Assembly (NCBI GenBank): GCA_036245525.1 | Contig: BTPG01000003.1 | Coordinates: 192,120,164 to 192,184,163, forward strand | Reading direction: 5' to 3' | Length of the DNA stretch: 64,000 bases | Source: Semisulcospira habei | Lineage: Eukaryota > Mollusca > Gastropoda > Semisulcospiridae | Translations under genes and position numbers: made by a program | The notes under the pieces: generated by a model | What the model was told of the DNA's origin: nothing | The model's database searches: none | Seen by the model: the letters and a program-made list of their open reading frames with translations, nothing else | Part shown: positions 31,241-41,835 of the stretch, in pieces | Layout: every line of letters begins with the position of its first letter | How positions within the stretch are numbered: the first letter of the stretch is position 1

Positions 31241-33288
31241 GTGGGCAGGCAAAGCGGAGGGCCCGTGGCGAGACTGATTAGATCGGTAGTCCAAGACCTG
31301 TTCCAGGAGAATGGGGCTACCAGTAACATGACCGTGTTGCAACCTCTGAGCTTGAGGAGGACTTTGGGGACGAGGACCGTCGGGGGATAAGCGTAAGCGA
31401 TGAGACCGTCCCACGGAATGGAGAGCGCGTCGACTGCCCAGGCTAGGGGGTCTGGAATCGGTGAGACGAAGAGGGGAAGCTGGCGATTCCACCTCGTGGC
31501 AAAGAGGTCTATCATGGGAGTTTCCCAGTGAGCGCAGATCATCTGAAAGATGTCTGGGTGAAGTGTCCATTCCGTGTGAAGTAATTGTCCGCGCCGAGAT
31601 AGTGAGTCCGCCAACACGTTCAGGTGACCGGGGATGTGTCGAGCTCGGAGGGATAGTCCTCGGTCCTCGCACCAGCGCATCAATTGATAGAGTAGAATGC
31701 ATAGCTCGGGAGAGTGAGTACCGCCCTGCTTCTGAATGTAAGAAACGACTGTGGTGTTGTCCGAAAGGACTAGGATCTCCTGGTGGCGAATGTGCGTTTC
31801 CCATTTGATGAGGGCTTGCCAAACCGCTTGTAGCTCTAGCCAGTTGATGTGTCTGTTTGCTAGATCCGGAGACCAGAGGCCGGATGTTGAGAGGAAACTC
31901 GGTAGCAAATGTGCACCCCAGCCGGTGAGACTTGCGTCCACGCAGAGTGAGAGCTGAGGAGGCGGGGAGGCTAGAGGAACTCCGACAGCGAGCCATGAAG
32001 TGTCTGTCCAACGTTGCAGATGTGGGCGAAGGATCTGAGTCACAGGTACCGGCGCGTCTAAGTCGCCGGAGGACGGACGCCAATGAAGCAGCAGGTGTAA
32101 TTGAAGCGGCCGGGAGTAAAGACGACCGAGGGGAAGGAGATCCGCCGCTGCATTCATCAAGCCGAGGAGCTGAAGCCAAACTCTGGCGGGGACTGATTCC
32201 GCCTGTGCTACCTGGGCGGCCAAGGAGGCTAACTTGTGGATTCGAGGCTCCGGCAAACTCACTCTGTTGAGGTCGGTCGCAAATTTCATGCCGAGATGAA
32301 TAAATCGTTGAGATGGAGATAGGTCCGACTTGCCTGTGTTTACCAGGAACCCCAAACGCGACAGCAACAGGAGCAAAGAATCTCTGTCCGTCCGCAGGGT
32401 GCTTATCGATTGATTCCGCAGGAAGAGGTCGTCCAAATAGTTGGAGGTTGGACTGGACGACGACTGCCTGGTCTTGGCAACGACAGCATCCATAATGCGA
32501 GTAAAAGCCCACGGGCTGATGTTGAGACCAAACGGAAGGGCTCGAAACTGGTAGATCACCCCGTCGAACGCGAATCGGAGATACCGCCTGGAAGCCGGGT
32601 GTATGAGGACATGGAGATATGCATCGGATAGGTCCAGGCTGACAGCGAAGTCCCTCGGTTGTACAGCGGCCCGAAGGGTCCTGGAGGTTTCCATGCGAAA
32701 AGTGGGAGCTATGATAAACTTGTTTAGTGCTGATAGATCGATAATTGGGCGCCACTTGTTGCCCGGCTTGGGAACCACAAAAAGTCGGCTGTAAAATGCT
32801 GGTGAGTCGATATGATGCACTACCTCTGTGGCGGCCTTCTGTAGAAGCGATTCGACCTCTCCGCGTAGTGCGATGGCTTTCAGACTGTCCGAAGGAATCT
32901 CTGTCCATACGGGTGAGCGTCTCAGAGGCGGGGGAGAACGAAAAGAAATTGAGAGTCCGTCGGTGATGGTGGCGAGTACCCAGGGGTCGTCTGGAAGTAG
33001 CAACCTCCACATGTCGCTGAAAAGAGTGAGCCTCCCGCCGACAGGAGGTCCCGGAGCAGAAGGCGGGGGCTGGAACGGGGACGAGTCAGGGAGCCCGCCC
33101 GCGCCCACGGCGGCGGGCAGACCTGGGCCAAGCGGGGACAGAGGTCCTAACTGGTCTAGCACGGCCGAAGGCGGGGAACCGCCGGGACGTCTTGGCGGAA
33201 GCTGGAGTGAAGGATGAAGCGGGTCTGGAAGTCCGCAGGGCGCGACCCACGGCCTTGCGGGCGGAGTGAAAGCGTGAGGCTGTAACAC
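31006..33288 (-). CDS. DIRS-B reverse transcriptase-RNase H, 760 aa
   Basis: The RT blocks are WRPIIDLSALNKFI, VSLDLSDAYLHVLIHP, YQFRALPFGLNISPWAFT and NYLDDLFLRNQS (catalytic DD). RNase H follows with LCVDASLTGWGAHLL, WLELQAVWQAL, VLSDNTTVVSYIQKQ and ARHIPGHLNVLADSLSR. The conserved C-terminal DIRS block is LFVSPIPDPLAWAVDALSIP. The frame overlaps the end of gag (33086-33288) and the start of the recombinase. Confidence 0.9.
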   Translation of the reverse strand: MLQPHAFTPPARPWVAPCGLPDPLHPSLQLPPRRPGGSPPSAVLDQLGPLSPLGPGLPAAVGAGGLPDSSPFQPPPSAPGPPVGGRLTLFSDMWRLLLPDDPWVLATITDGLSISFRSPPPLRRSPVWTEIPSDSLKAIALRGEVESLLQKAATEVVHHIDSPAFYSRLFVVPKPGNKWRPIIDLSALNKFIIAPTFRMETSRTLRAAVQPRDFAVSLDLSDAYLHVLIHPASRRYLRFAFDGVIYQFRALPFGLNISPWAFTRIMDAVVAKTRQSSSSPTSNYLDDLFLRNQSISTLRTDRDSLLLLLSRLGFLVNTGKSDLSPSQRFIHLGMKFATDLNRVSLPEPRIHKLASLAAQVAQAESVPARVWLQLLGLMNAAADLLPLGRLYSRPLQLHLLLHWRPSSGDLDAPVPVTQILRPHLQRWTDTSWLAVGVPLASPPPQLSLCVDASLTGWGAHLLPSFLSTSGLWSPDLANRHINWLELQAVWQALIKWETHIRHQEILVLSDNTTVVSYIQKQGGTHSPELCILLYQLMRWCEDRGLSLRARHIPGHLNVLADSLSRRGQLLHTEWTLHPDIFQMICAHWETPMIDLFATRWNRQLPLFVSPIPDPLAWAVDALSIPWDGLIAYAYPPTVLVPKVLLKLRGCNTVMLLVAPFSWNRSWTTDLISLATGPPLCLPTSRTMLKQPRQPLFHPCPERLLLHAWRLCGKPSPLEASRVQQWQLSLQPVDPRPDVFMRESGEYSNPGALTDTLCPRS

Positions 33289-35447
33289 GGCTGGGCCAGC
33301 GGTCCGGATTGCCGTCCTTCACCTTCTGCCAGGTGTCACCGAAGAGGAGTGGTCCACCAAGGGGGGCACGACGCAGCTGTGTCTTCAGATCGGGAGGCAT
33401 ACCGCGACAGGCGAGTAAGACTGCATCACGACGCATGAGGTCACAGTTGGATGCTGCCGCCATTGTGTTGACCGATGAGTGATACGCTGCCCGGTTTGCC
33501 GCAACCCCGAGGGCGAGAAGGTCACCAAGTAAGGGTGTAAGCGATGGTTGCCAAGCGTCCTCGATGCGACGGATTAAACCTTGAGTGAGAAGCTCTAGAA
33601 AACCAGCACAGGCCAAGGAGTTCCGCACTAGTGATGCCGTCTTATCCAACCCACGAGGGAGGGTGTGTCTCAGCTGATTGGTACCGCCAAGCTGGGATAT
33701 CGATTGAGGGTCCAACGATGGAAGCTGACAGCTAAAGGACTGTGAATGTCCCGCATACCAGGATTGGCGGAAGGAGATGTCTAGGTCAGCTGGCCACTTG
33801 CGATCAGAGAAGAAAAGATACTCCTGGGAATCTGTCTGTAGGTAAGCGGAAAAGGAATCTCTCAAATCCTTAAAACCAGGGGGCTGCGGTAAAGACTTGA
33901 ACCTCTTCTGTGGACGGCCAGAGTCGACAAAGGCAGACACCTTCCTCTTGAGTGGGGGCGACGAGGGACACGCGTCCTTGGGCAGTGCAGCCGTGATGAG
34001 TCGAGCTGCTTCATCAATGCCGAGAAGCGTTTCCGTGCGTGACGTAGAAGGGAGTCTAGGTGATGCAGTATCATCCGACACCGTATAGTGAGACGAGGAG
34101 CTGTCCATACCAAGTAGGCCCGAAACTGAATCCTCCGGGAGAAGACTAAGAGTCTCCTCATCCCGCGTAGGGAGCGAAGTCCGGTGAGGATTGACGTTGG
34201 TGGATATCGGTCGAGCCACGTCACGACGAGAGAAGGTAGCTGCCGGGGAGCATCGCATCCTCTGGTGTTGATGTGTAGCCGTCGGCGAGCATCGCGTCCG
34301 CTGGTGTGGGTGAGGCGGGGGTGGGGGCAAAACGCGAACAGGAGACGGGGACCTGGAGTGAGCCATGCGCCTGTCCCGGTTGGAGCGACTGCGAGAACAG
34401 GAGCGGCTGCGAAGATGGGAGCGGCGGCGACGACGGGAGTGACTGAGACGACGCGGACGACTGCGACGATGTAACTGGGAAGAGGTGAAGCTCGGGTCCG
34501 AAGCTCGCGAAGGAGACGAATACAACAAGGACGCTGGTTGGAAGTTGTGACGGCCGTTGCGTAGCATATCAGGTTGCTTCCTCTGATCATAAGTAGCTGC
34601 GCCAAAGCATCTAGAATTGCTGGCCGAATGAGAGATGTGAGGACTGTTGGAAGACCTACGCTGTTTAGACACGTGTCTCGGCTGACCTACCTCCATAAGG
34701 TAGGCACTCTGCCCTAGTGCTGTCTCTCCGTAAGAGTCAGCGGGCGTATCCTTGCGAGACCTCTCAGGACTGACGGACAAATGACGGCGTGGATCGCGTC
34801 TCTGTAGGCTTGCCTCCGTATGGCGAGCACTCTGCCCTCGTGCTGTCTCTCCATAAGAGTCAGTGGGCTTATCCTTGCGAGATCTCTTAGGACTGACGGA
34901 CAAATGACGGCGTGGATCGCGTCTCTGTAGGCTTGCCTCCGTATGGCGAGCACTCTGCCCTCGTGCTGTCTCTCCGTAAGAGTCAGCGGGTGTATCCTTG
35001 CGAGACCTCTCAGGACTGATGGACAAATGACGGCGTGAATCGCGTCTCCGTAGGCTTGCCACCGTATGGCGAGCACTCTGCCCTCGTGCTGTCTCTCCGT
35101 AAGAGTCAGCGGGCTTAGATCGAGTGTGAGTCACAGAAGATGCAGTCCTGTGTGAAGAGCTAAACTCATGTGTCCCACGTGTCGTCCGATCCCCCAGGTC
35201 AGATCGAGAGTGTTTAGTTAAAACGCCGGGAATGGTCGGGGGTTCCAAAAAGGACTGCCGGTCCGTAACCGGAGTCGGGCGCTCGCGCCGGTAAAATTTC
35301 CACAACTGGGACCAAACTTGTTCAGGCCAGGTTACACAAATCTCGCAAGAATGGTCCGATGCGCATCCCATACAAGGAAGGCATAACTTGTGCTTATCGC
35401 TAGGCCATTGGAAATCTCCGCACTGCGGGCAAGTAAGGACTTGGTTA
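33086..35447 (-). CDS. DIRS-B gag, main exon
   Basis: The exon is about 787 codons. It starts with the Cys-rich module NQVLTCPQCGDFQWPSDKHK, LCLPCMGCASDHSCEICVTW and WSQLWKFYRRERP. Next come about 3.5 tandem 42-residue repeats (34690-35110, with ADSYGETARGQSARHTEASL). An Arg/Ser-rich tract of SR type (SRPRRLSHSRRRRRSHLRSR, near 34370-34470) follows. The conserved C-terminal gag domain runs from FFSDRKWPADLDISFRQ to NCDLMRRDAVL. An ATG at 35467 would allow unspliced translation, but the conserved phase-2 acceptor at 35448 suggests splicing from exon 1. Confidence 0.82.
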
Positions 35448-35623
35448 CTGTAACATAAATCAGACATGACTATCGACCGGGCGCAGGCACGACGAAGCCC
35501 CGCCAACGAAACACGAGAGATCGGCGCGAATCTATACGATCGAAGCGTAGCCACAAATTGAAGCCACAAACCGAAGCAGGCACCCGGTCCGGGGCCAGCC
35601 AAGGGCTGGGGCCGATATGTTAC
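35448..35623 (-). other. DIRS-B gag leader intron (predicted), phase 2
   Basis: The donor GGAGAG|GTAACA and acceptor TTATGTTACAG|T are 176 bp apart. Splicing joins ATGGATATATCT...GAGAG to T-AAC-CAA, giving M-D-I-S-L-P-V-H-A-S-Q-E-S-N-Q-V-L-T-C. Confidence 0.65.
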
Positions 35624-35661
35624 CTCTCCTGAGATGCGTGGACGGGAAGAGATATATCCAT
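35624..35661 (-). CDS. DIRS-B gag, predicted exon 1
   Basis: This is 12 codons plus two bases, starting at an ATG in a CCATGG context and ending at a phase-2 donor. It is in frame with the main gag exon after splicing. Confidence 0.6.
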
Positions 35662-36095
35662 GGCGTCCAAGGCACACGAAGAAGGTAAAAAATCCCAAGT
35701 AGATCCACGCTGAATAGAGCACAACACAACCACAGCAGGGAGCGTCGGGAAGAAAACACTGAGTTTCCGATGGAAGAACAGTTAGAATTCCGGTAGTGAC
35801 GTACGAAGTCCAGAAGTAGAGTAAGACGACCGGCCCTTTAAGAACCGGTAAATTTCCTAGGCTAAAACACGTCTGCTCACAAGAGCTAAGTATCGATGAC
35901 TGATTGTGATTGGGCCACGTGGTGAATGCCCGTTTTTGGGCAAGGAAGGGAGGCTACTCTCAGCCCTAGTTAGGGTTCCCCGAGTGCCTCCCGGGTTGTG
36001 TAGGAACACAACAAGTTCTTAGGCTAAAATTGGGTAAGTAGTTGACACTTCCAGACAGTAATGTCATCGGTAATGTTTTTGAAGAAACAAATACT

Positions 36096-37421
36096 TGATG
36101 GCCTTTACAATGTTATTAATTTTAATGCTAAATAAAACAGGAGATAAAATGCTGCCCTGCGGGACACCCACCTCCTGTTCAAAGTAGTCGGAGAGGGTGG
36201 AGCCCACACGGACATGGAACGACCGGTTAGACAAAAAATTGTGAATAAAAACGGGCAGGTGCCCTTTAAAACCCATGTCCGACAAATCAGACATTATACC
36301 ATACTTCCAGGTAGTGTCACCCCCAGAGACTTAAGGTTCCGTACAAGTTCATCTTCTGACAGTTCTGCCAAAGCTTGATCTTTGATTACGCCTCTTGACA
36401 AATTCATAGTTTTGTGGGGTGTGACTTCCACTGGAGTGTCTCCGATGGAAGAGAGCCCCAGTAGCCTGATGGAGTGTGCCCGGGTACGGCACTCTAGCAA
36501 CAAGTCACAAGACCTGAGGCGCTGGGCATCAGGCCTGCCAACACGGCTCCTGAGGGTCTCCCCCACCAGAAAAGGATGCAGCTTGGAAACAGGTTTCTCC
36601 TTCACCTTGCTATGGACAATGAGGAAGCGAGGCCATACGGCCGACGGCTGAGGCGTCGCTTCCTCACAGTCCGAGTCACTGTCATGTTCAATGTCGGTGG
36701 CTATGTGCCGCTTCTGTGCCATTTTTTTTTTTTTTTTTTTGTTCCATATAATAATAGTAGAGATATTCATCCCCTCGGGGTCCCCGCCCGCCACCGAGCC
36801 CAACAAGGGAAAGTGCAACTGTCGGCGGGTCTCCAGCCGACACACAATGGAGACTGCCCGAAAGATATACTCAAGGGGGTAAACCCGATTGAACCGTCTG
36901 AGCCACCGCCTTCTATCACACCGTTGAATGCAGGGGAATACTGGCATAAAGCACCTAATCAGCAGCAGAGGCTATAGCATGGTGCTCCATATATCAACCC
37001 GCATGTCAACAGTGGGATAGGGCTCAACGTGACAAGAGCCAATTGACTAGGCTGGTACGACTAGCCTCCCGTTTAAGTAGAAGTCAAGGCCAAAATGGAG
37101 TGTTGGCACCAGTGAGCCGCAACCCAAAGAGAACCTCAGCCAACCAGGATCCTCTTCTCCCCTGACACGGGTCTCCAAGCACAGCAAACACTTGAGATCC
37201 GAAGGACCAAAAGCTCAAGTATTTTTAAGGACCAATCCAACATGGTACGACCTGGGTTAGCACAGCTCCTTAAAAACTGGACCAGTGAAAAAGACTAAAC
37301 AACATATCTGTTGACATCAAGTCCTAATCCCGGACAAAGATGGCACCCCTCTGCTACCCCACTCAGTCAGTGACTGAGAAGTCTACCCACCCACGCCACG
37401 TGGAGGCCGGTGCCGAATGGG
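36096..37421 (-). mobile_element. Nimb-4: internally deleted Nimb fragment
   Basis: An RT segment (36096-36317, GVPQGSILSPVLFSIKINN) is fused directly to an ORF1 N-terminal segment (36318-36715, EDELVRNLKSLGVTL). The 5' leader then runs to about 37421. The fusion joins words sharing GTCA, suggesting a microhomology deletion of several kb. The low-coordinate end stops exactly at the DIRS-B terminus. A 20-base T run lies at about 36722-36741. Confidence 0.82.
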
Positions 37422-37429
37422 CGGTCCAC

Positions 37430-38372
37430 CAGTGGGAGGGGTCAGACAAATGACTGGGAGCGACCCACATACCAGTGCTGTCGGAAGCAGATATTCCACC
37501 CCGCTGGCCAGCGGGCGTCGGAGAAGGAGCCCTTGTCCGAGTGCCAACCCTGCTGAAGCTGAGCGTTGAACGCGTCTGTCAAATCCCGAAACCCAGTGGG
37601 TTGAGGAAGGGACTTGAACTTCTTGGTTAACCGCGGCGCATCCACAAGGGCGGAAGCCATTCTTTTCAGCCGGAGGCAGAAAACAGGCGATGAGTTGGAC
37701 ACCACAACAAGGGCCGCGATGTCTCTGAGCCCGCCTGGGCGGGGGAAGGGGGCGGGGGGGGGGGGGGGGGGGGGGGGTGCGGGGGATTGGCGCAGGGGAA
37801 AGGTCACATGAGGATGCACAGGACCGGACGCTGCCACGGGAATCCGGAGATGCGGAACAGTCCGAGCGGGAGGGAGAGAGAAGAGCAGGGTGTCAATGGC
37901 GTCCTTGGGCGGGGGGGCGTCCGATCCCGGCGGGGTCAGACGACACTAGGAGAGGCGGGGACAATGCGGCAAAGCCCCGAAGGGCGCTGAAAGGGGGACA
38001 AGGATCTGTCCTGAAGGCTGCGAGGCTCCCGCTGATCGCTGGCGGCGGCACCGCGCTGAAGCACGGAGGAGCGCCGGACATCACGGGAAGGTCTGTTCTG
38101 AACCACAGCCAGGTCCCGTCGCTGGTCGCTGGCGGCGGCACCGCGCTGAAGCACGGCGGAGCGCCGTACGTCACGGGACGAAGGTCTGTGCTAAAGCACA
38201 GCCGAGTCCCGTCGTTCATCAACCACTGACCTGGTCTGAAGACCGGCAGGCCGCTCTCGTTCGCTGGGCACAAACCTGTGCTGAAGCCAGAGTGGGTCCC
38301 GTTGAGCTCTGGCATCCGGTGCGCAGCGCAGGGGTATGGAAGGCGGGCTGGGTGCGAGGGGTCTCGCACAGC
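37430..38372 (-). pseudogene. DIRS-type gag fragment (DIRS-D or a relative)
   Basis: It contains LKRMASALVDAPRLTKKFKS, LPQPTGFRDLTDAFNAQLQQ, FSDARWPAGWNICFRQHWYV and GRSQSF. These align with LKRKVSAFVDSGRPQKRFKS and FFSDRKWPADLDISFRQ of DIRS-B. Upstream at 38030-38220 are two GC-rich tandem repeats of about 105 bp (GAPPCFSAVPPPA repeats). A run of about 24 G at about 37754-37777 gives a poly-Pro stretch. It is cut at both ends. Confidence 0.72.
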
Positions 38373-38392
38373 AGTTTAGCCTATGCTCTTTA

Positions 38393-39265
38393 GTTTTCAG
38401 CACTCGCCAGAAACTTTCCCAGCTCCCTCCCTCTCTCCACCTTCAACTCGACAGCACTCCCCATCTCCCTCTCTGACTCGGTCAAGAACCTCGGCGTTAT
38501 CCTCGATTCCTCTCTTTCCAAGACCAGCTTCGTCTCCACCACGGCCCAGGCATGTTATTTCCACCTCCGCCGCATCAGTCAGATCAGAAAATACCTCACT
38601 ACCGAAGCTGCCAGCAAACTCGCTGTCTCTCTCATCTTATCTCGCATCGACTACTGCAACTCTCTCCTTTCCGGCCTTCCTCACTCCACCACTCCTCTCC
38701 AGCGCGTCCAGAACAATGCTGCCCGCCTCGTCCTGAGAAAGAAAAAATCCGACCACATCACTCCCCTGCTCAAGCTCCTTCACTGGCTCCCCATCCCCCA
38801 ACACATCCAATACAAGATTCTGTCTCTCTGCTACAAATCCCTGAACAACTACGCTCCTGCCTATCTCTCCAACTTACTTCACCCCTACACTCCTTCCCGC
38901 TCCCTCTGCTCCGCCTCCGACCCTCTCCGCCTCCTCATCCCCCGCACCAAACTCAGCACTTTCGGCCCCCGCTCCTTCTCCGTCTACGGTCCATCCACCT
39001 GGAACACTCTCCCACTCTCTCTCCGTCAGAAACACTCTCTCTCCTCCTTCCAGTCCGCCCTCAAAACTCACCTCTTTCAACAGTTCTAGCATATATCACC
39101 ACACTCCCCACCCCAAGCTGACCGTCGTAATGTATTTTCAGTATTTGTGGTACGCGAGTCATTGTCTAAAGCGTGCGTATGCGTGTGCGAGTTGTGAGTG
39201 CGTGCTTAGAGTTATAATTATTATAAGATAAGCGCATTATAAATACAGTAATTATTATTATTCAT
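38393..39265 (+). mobile_element. L2/CR1-like LINE 3' fragment
   Basis: An open frame without ATG (about 38398-39089) encodes the C-terminal RT tail: NLGVILDSSLSKTSF, FHLRRISQIRKYL, SRIDYCNSLLSGLPHSTTPL, ITPLLKLLHWLPI and TPSRSLCSASDPLRLLIPRT, ending SALKTHLFQQF. These words are typical of L2/CR1 LINEs. The 3' UTR ends in an ATT-type microsatellite at about 39240-39265, which continues after the nested RTE at 40037. Confidence 0.85.
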
Positions 39266-40036
39266 TACTGTCCCACACTCATCAACAAATGCAGGACAAG
39301 ACCACGAGGCTTGCTGACATCTCGTCCCAAGTGGGCCTCGCCATTCACAAACAGAAAACAAAGACAATGAGGCTGAACGCAACCAGGGAAGAACCAGTCT
39401 TGCTTGCTGGCACCCATTTGGAGGAGGTGGATTCCTTCACCTATCTCGGGAGCATCATAGACAAAAAAGGCGGCACTGATGCAGATGTCAGAGCACGAAT
39501 CGGTAAAGCCAGAGCAGCCTTTCTCCAGTTGAAAAAAGTGTGGAGTTTCAGAGAGCTGTCACAATGCACCAAAGTCCGGATTTTCAACTCCAATGTAAAA
39601 GCCGTTCTCCTATATGGAGCAGAGACTTGGAGATTGACAAAAACTACAGTCAACAAAGTACAGACCTTCATAAACAGTTGCCTTAGAAGAATTTTGAAAA
39701 TCCACTGGCCAGAGAAGATCAGCAACGTCAGACTCTGGGAGAGAACAGAGCAGATAACAGCAGAGAATGAAATTGGGCGAAGAAGATGGGGATGGATCGG
39801 TCACAGTCTGAGAAAGCCAGCTTCCAGTATCACTAGGCAGGCATTGTCATGGAACAACCAGGGAAAGAGGAAAAGAGGTAGGCCGAGAAACTCCTGGCGT
39901 CGAGACCTCCAAGCAGACATCAAGAGACTGGGAACCACCTGGAGTAGAATCGAAGGAGAAGCACAGGACAGGAGTTGCTGGAGGTCTCTCGTCGACGGCC
40001 TATACCCGGGTAGGGGTGACAGGCGTAAGTAAGTAA
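39266..40036 (+). mobile_element. RTE-like LINE 3' fragment inserted in the L2 tail
   Basis: The 247-codon frame at 39289-40032 encodes the post-RT region: [62 protein letters not shown] and [15 protein letters not shown]. It ends in a TAAG microsatellite (40026-40037). It is 5'-truncated and sits inside the ATT-repeat tail of the L2 fragment. The same family is at 56700-61327. Confidence 0.82.
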
Positions 40037-40959
40037 GTAATTATTATTATTATTATTTTCAGCTCTATGCCCGCCGGCGTGCGCCAGCACACTTAAGAGA
40101 TCGGCTTCGCGGGAGCACCGAGATAGCGAGGCAGCCTCCTTCCCTTTACTATCAGCGCGCCAAATACCATCACTGATAAGGCACCAGCTATGCGGTCTCG
40201 TTTTTCCGCTGGGGATACGAATAGCGCAGCAGCCGTCTTTGTTTACAGTACCTCTGTGCTTGACCCAGATTAGCTCTTAGCCTCTGCTGCATACATCGGT
40301 GAATAAGCTGTAAATTACAGATGGTGTCTGTAAACCAGAATTAATTCACCTGCAGTTGTGAGCGATTATTTAAACATATATCGTCTTGTAGAGGAGAAAT
40401 TGTACTATCTTTGGACACCAAACATGCTGGGGTAATCTGCGTGGATGTTCGTCATGCACTGGCTCAAAGTATCACTAGGCGACGGATTAGATGCAACCTT
40501 CCGTTAGTTTATTGTACTTTTTATCGCATCACGGTTCAAAAACTGAAGTTTTTGGAAAGTTCAGACAAAGTCAGTGCTGTCAACGGATGTCTTAACTGGC
40601 ATATCCCATGCTAAAATCTTCAAAAACCACATACCCGAGTCCTGCTAAAACCGGTTTGGTGGGCCAAGTGAAAACGGTTATCCATTCAGAGCACGCCGAC
40701 ATGAAGTATGCGAATTTCACCAATACAATGTTTTCAACAATATCACAATTTTAACACAGTTTAAAAACAATACACAAAGCAGAGGTTTACTGTTTGCTGT
40801 TAAGAGATTCAGTTCCGGCTTAGTGTCACATTAAAATGGCTTAAAATGAGTGTTTCTACAGGGTCACTATGATGCTGTGTCTAAACTTGATAGGCCAATC
40901 AGTTTCATTTTTTTTTTAGGACGAGTGACAGTCTGTGAATACCTGATTAAAATGTGGAG
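40037..40959. other. Intron sequence without recognised gene
   Basis: It begins with ATT repeats from the L2 tail, then GC-rich and AT-rich unique sequence. I see no credible coding or RNA feature here. Confidence 0.55.
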
Positions 40960-41395
40960 AAACCAAAGCCAAATGCTCTGTCAGAAGGATTCTAAGCTTC
41001 TGTTGAGGATCTCTCTGTGCCCATGATACGGTCGGTCACATTTTGACTGCTGCTTGAAATGACTACATGTTTGACAGTCATCAACAAAGAGTTTCATCAA
41101 ATGTTACCCAAAAATCACACGTTTGGTGAATGTCTGTAAAGCCTGTGCGCTCCAATTGTTTTCTTAATTTGACAAGCTTTGCATGACACGTGCAACATTT
41201 TGATTTAGAATGCTTCCCTTCCTGGTTATTGAGCACATCAATATTGTAACACGAAAATATATCACTGGTGTATTTAGTGCACAAAAGCATGGGTTTGTTT
41301 TGTCTTTGACTGCTCGCCTAGACCTTCTACCACAAAGTCTACACAAAGAATTCACAGCTTCCAAATGTCTTGGAAAGGAATGTTCATTCTCCATG
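40960..41395 (-). pseudogene. N-RAG-like (RAG1 N-terminal type) zinc domain fragment
   Basis: On the minus strand the pieces read VNSLCRLCGRRSRRAVKDK, then after one frameshift FSCYNIDVLNNQEGKHSKSK with CCTCHAKLVKLRK, and then DDCQTCSHFKQQSK in a third frame. The spacing LCRLCG ... (Y/F)NIDV ... H ... CxxC ... CxxC matches the N-terminal region of vertebrate RAG1. It also matches the N-RAG domains of molluscan mobile elements such as N-RAG-TP, described in Aplysia. No catalytic core was seen nearby, so this is a decayed transposon or gene fragment. Confidence 0.58.
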
Positions 41396-41835
41396 GCTTT
41401 AACACGCTATACTGTACATAATGCATCAGATAAGGGCACACATTGGAGCGATACATCCAGCACTGAAAACAAGTTTTTTTACACACACGCAATGTCTACA
41501 GCGGAAGGAAAGTTCCTCGAACTACATACGTTGTAATCAAGTAATAAGCACAAAATTCGAAGAGGTTTTTCAAAACAAACTTATAGGAGCTTGAAGAGGA
41601 CAATTTCAAGCATAGTATTACATAATGATATTTACGATTGAAACTTTTTAGCTACGGTAATAACAAGTTATAAACAGGCTAAACTAATCGCATGCCTGAC
41701 AGACTTCAACAGGGAACAAAGTGCACGACGCTTCCCGCCAGCTACTAGGCCGAGTCTGCCATGACCTGCGCGCACTTATCAGTGATGTGGGTTACGGCTG
41801 GCACAGAGCCCAACTAAACAGAGCAATTCAGAGAA
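41396..41835. other. Intron sequence without recognised gene
   Basis: AT-rich sequence, no supported feature. It ends at the truncation point of the DIRS-D gag exon. Confidence 0.5.

Larger units (their letters stand above)
29624..36095 (-). mobile_element. DIRS-B: complete DIRS-type retrotransposon
   Basis: This 6.5 kb element has split inverted repeats (29661-29850 and 35885-36075, nearly identical), unequal outer extensions, and an ICR at 29889-29985 whose halves are complementary to the left and right ends. Gag, RT-RNase H and tyrosine recombinase frames are all open. DIRS elements replicate by reverse transcription and integrate with a tyrosine recombinase, so they lack target duplications. 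It sits in sense orientation in a HUWE1 intron. Confidence 0.92.

Noticed and set aside
31240..33010. Long upstream extension of the DIRS-B recombinase frame
   Set aside because: It overlaps the RT-RNase H in another frame and has low-complexity Ser/Pro/Arg content; probably a compositional artefact, so only the domain part is called.
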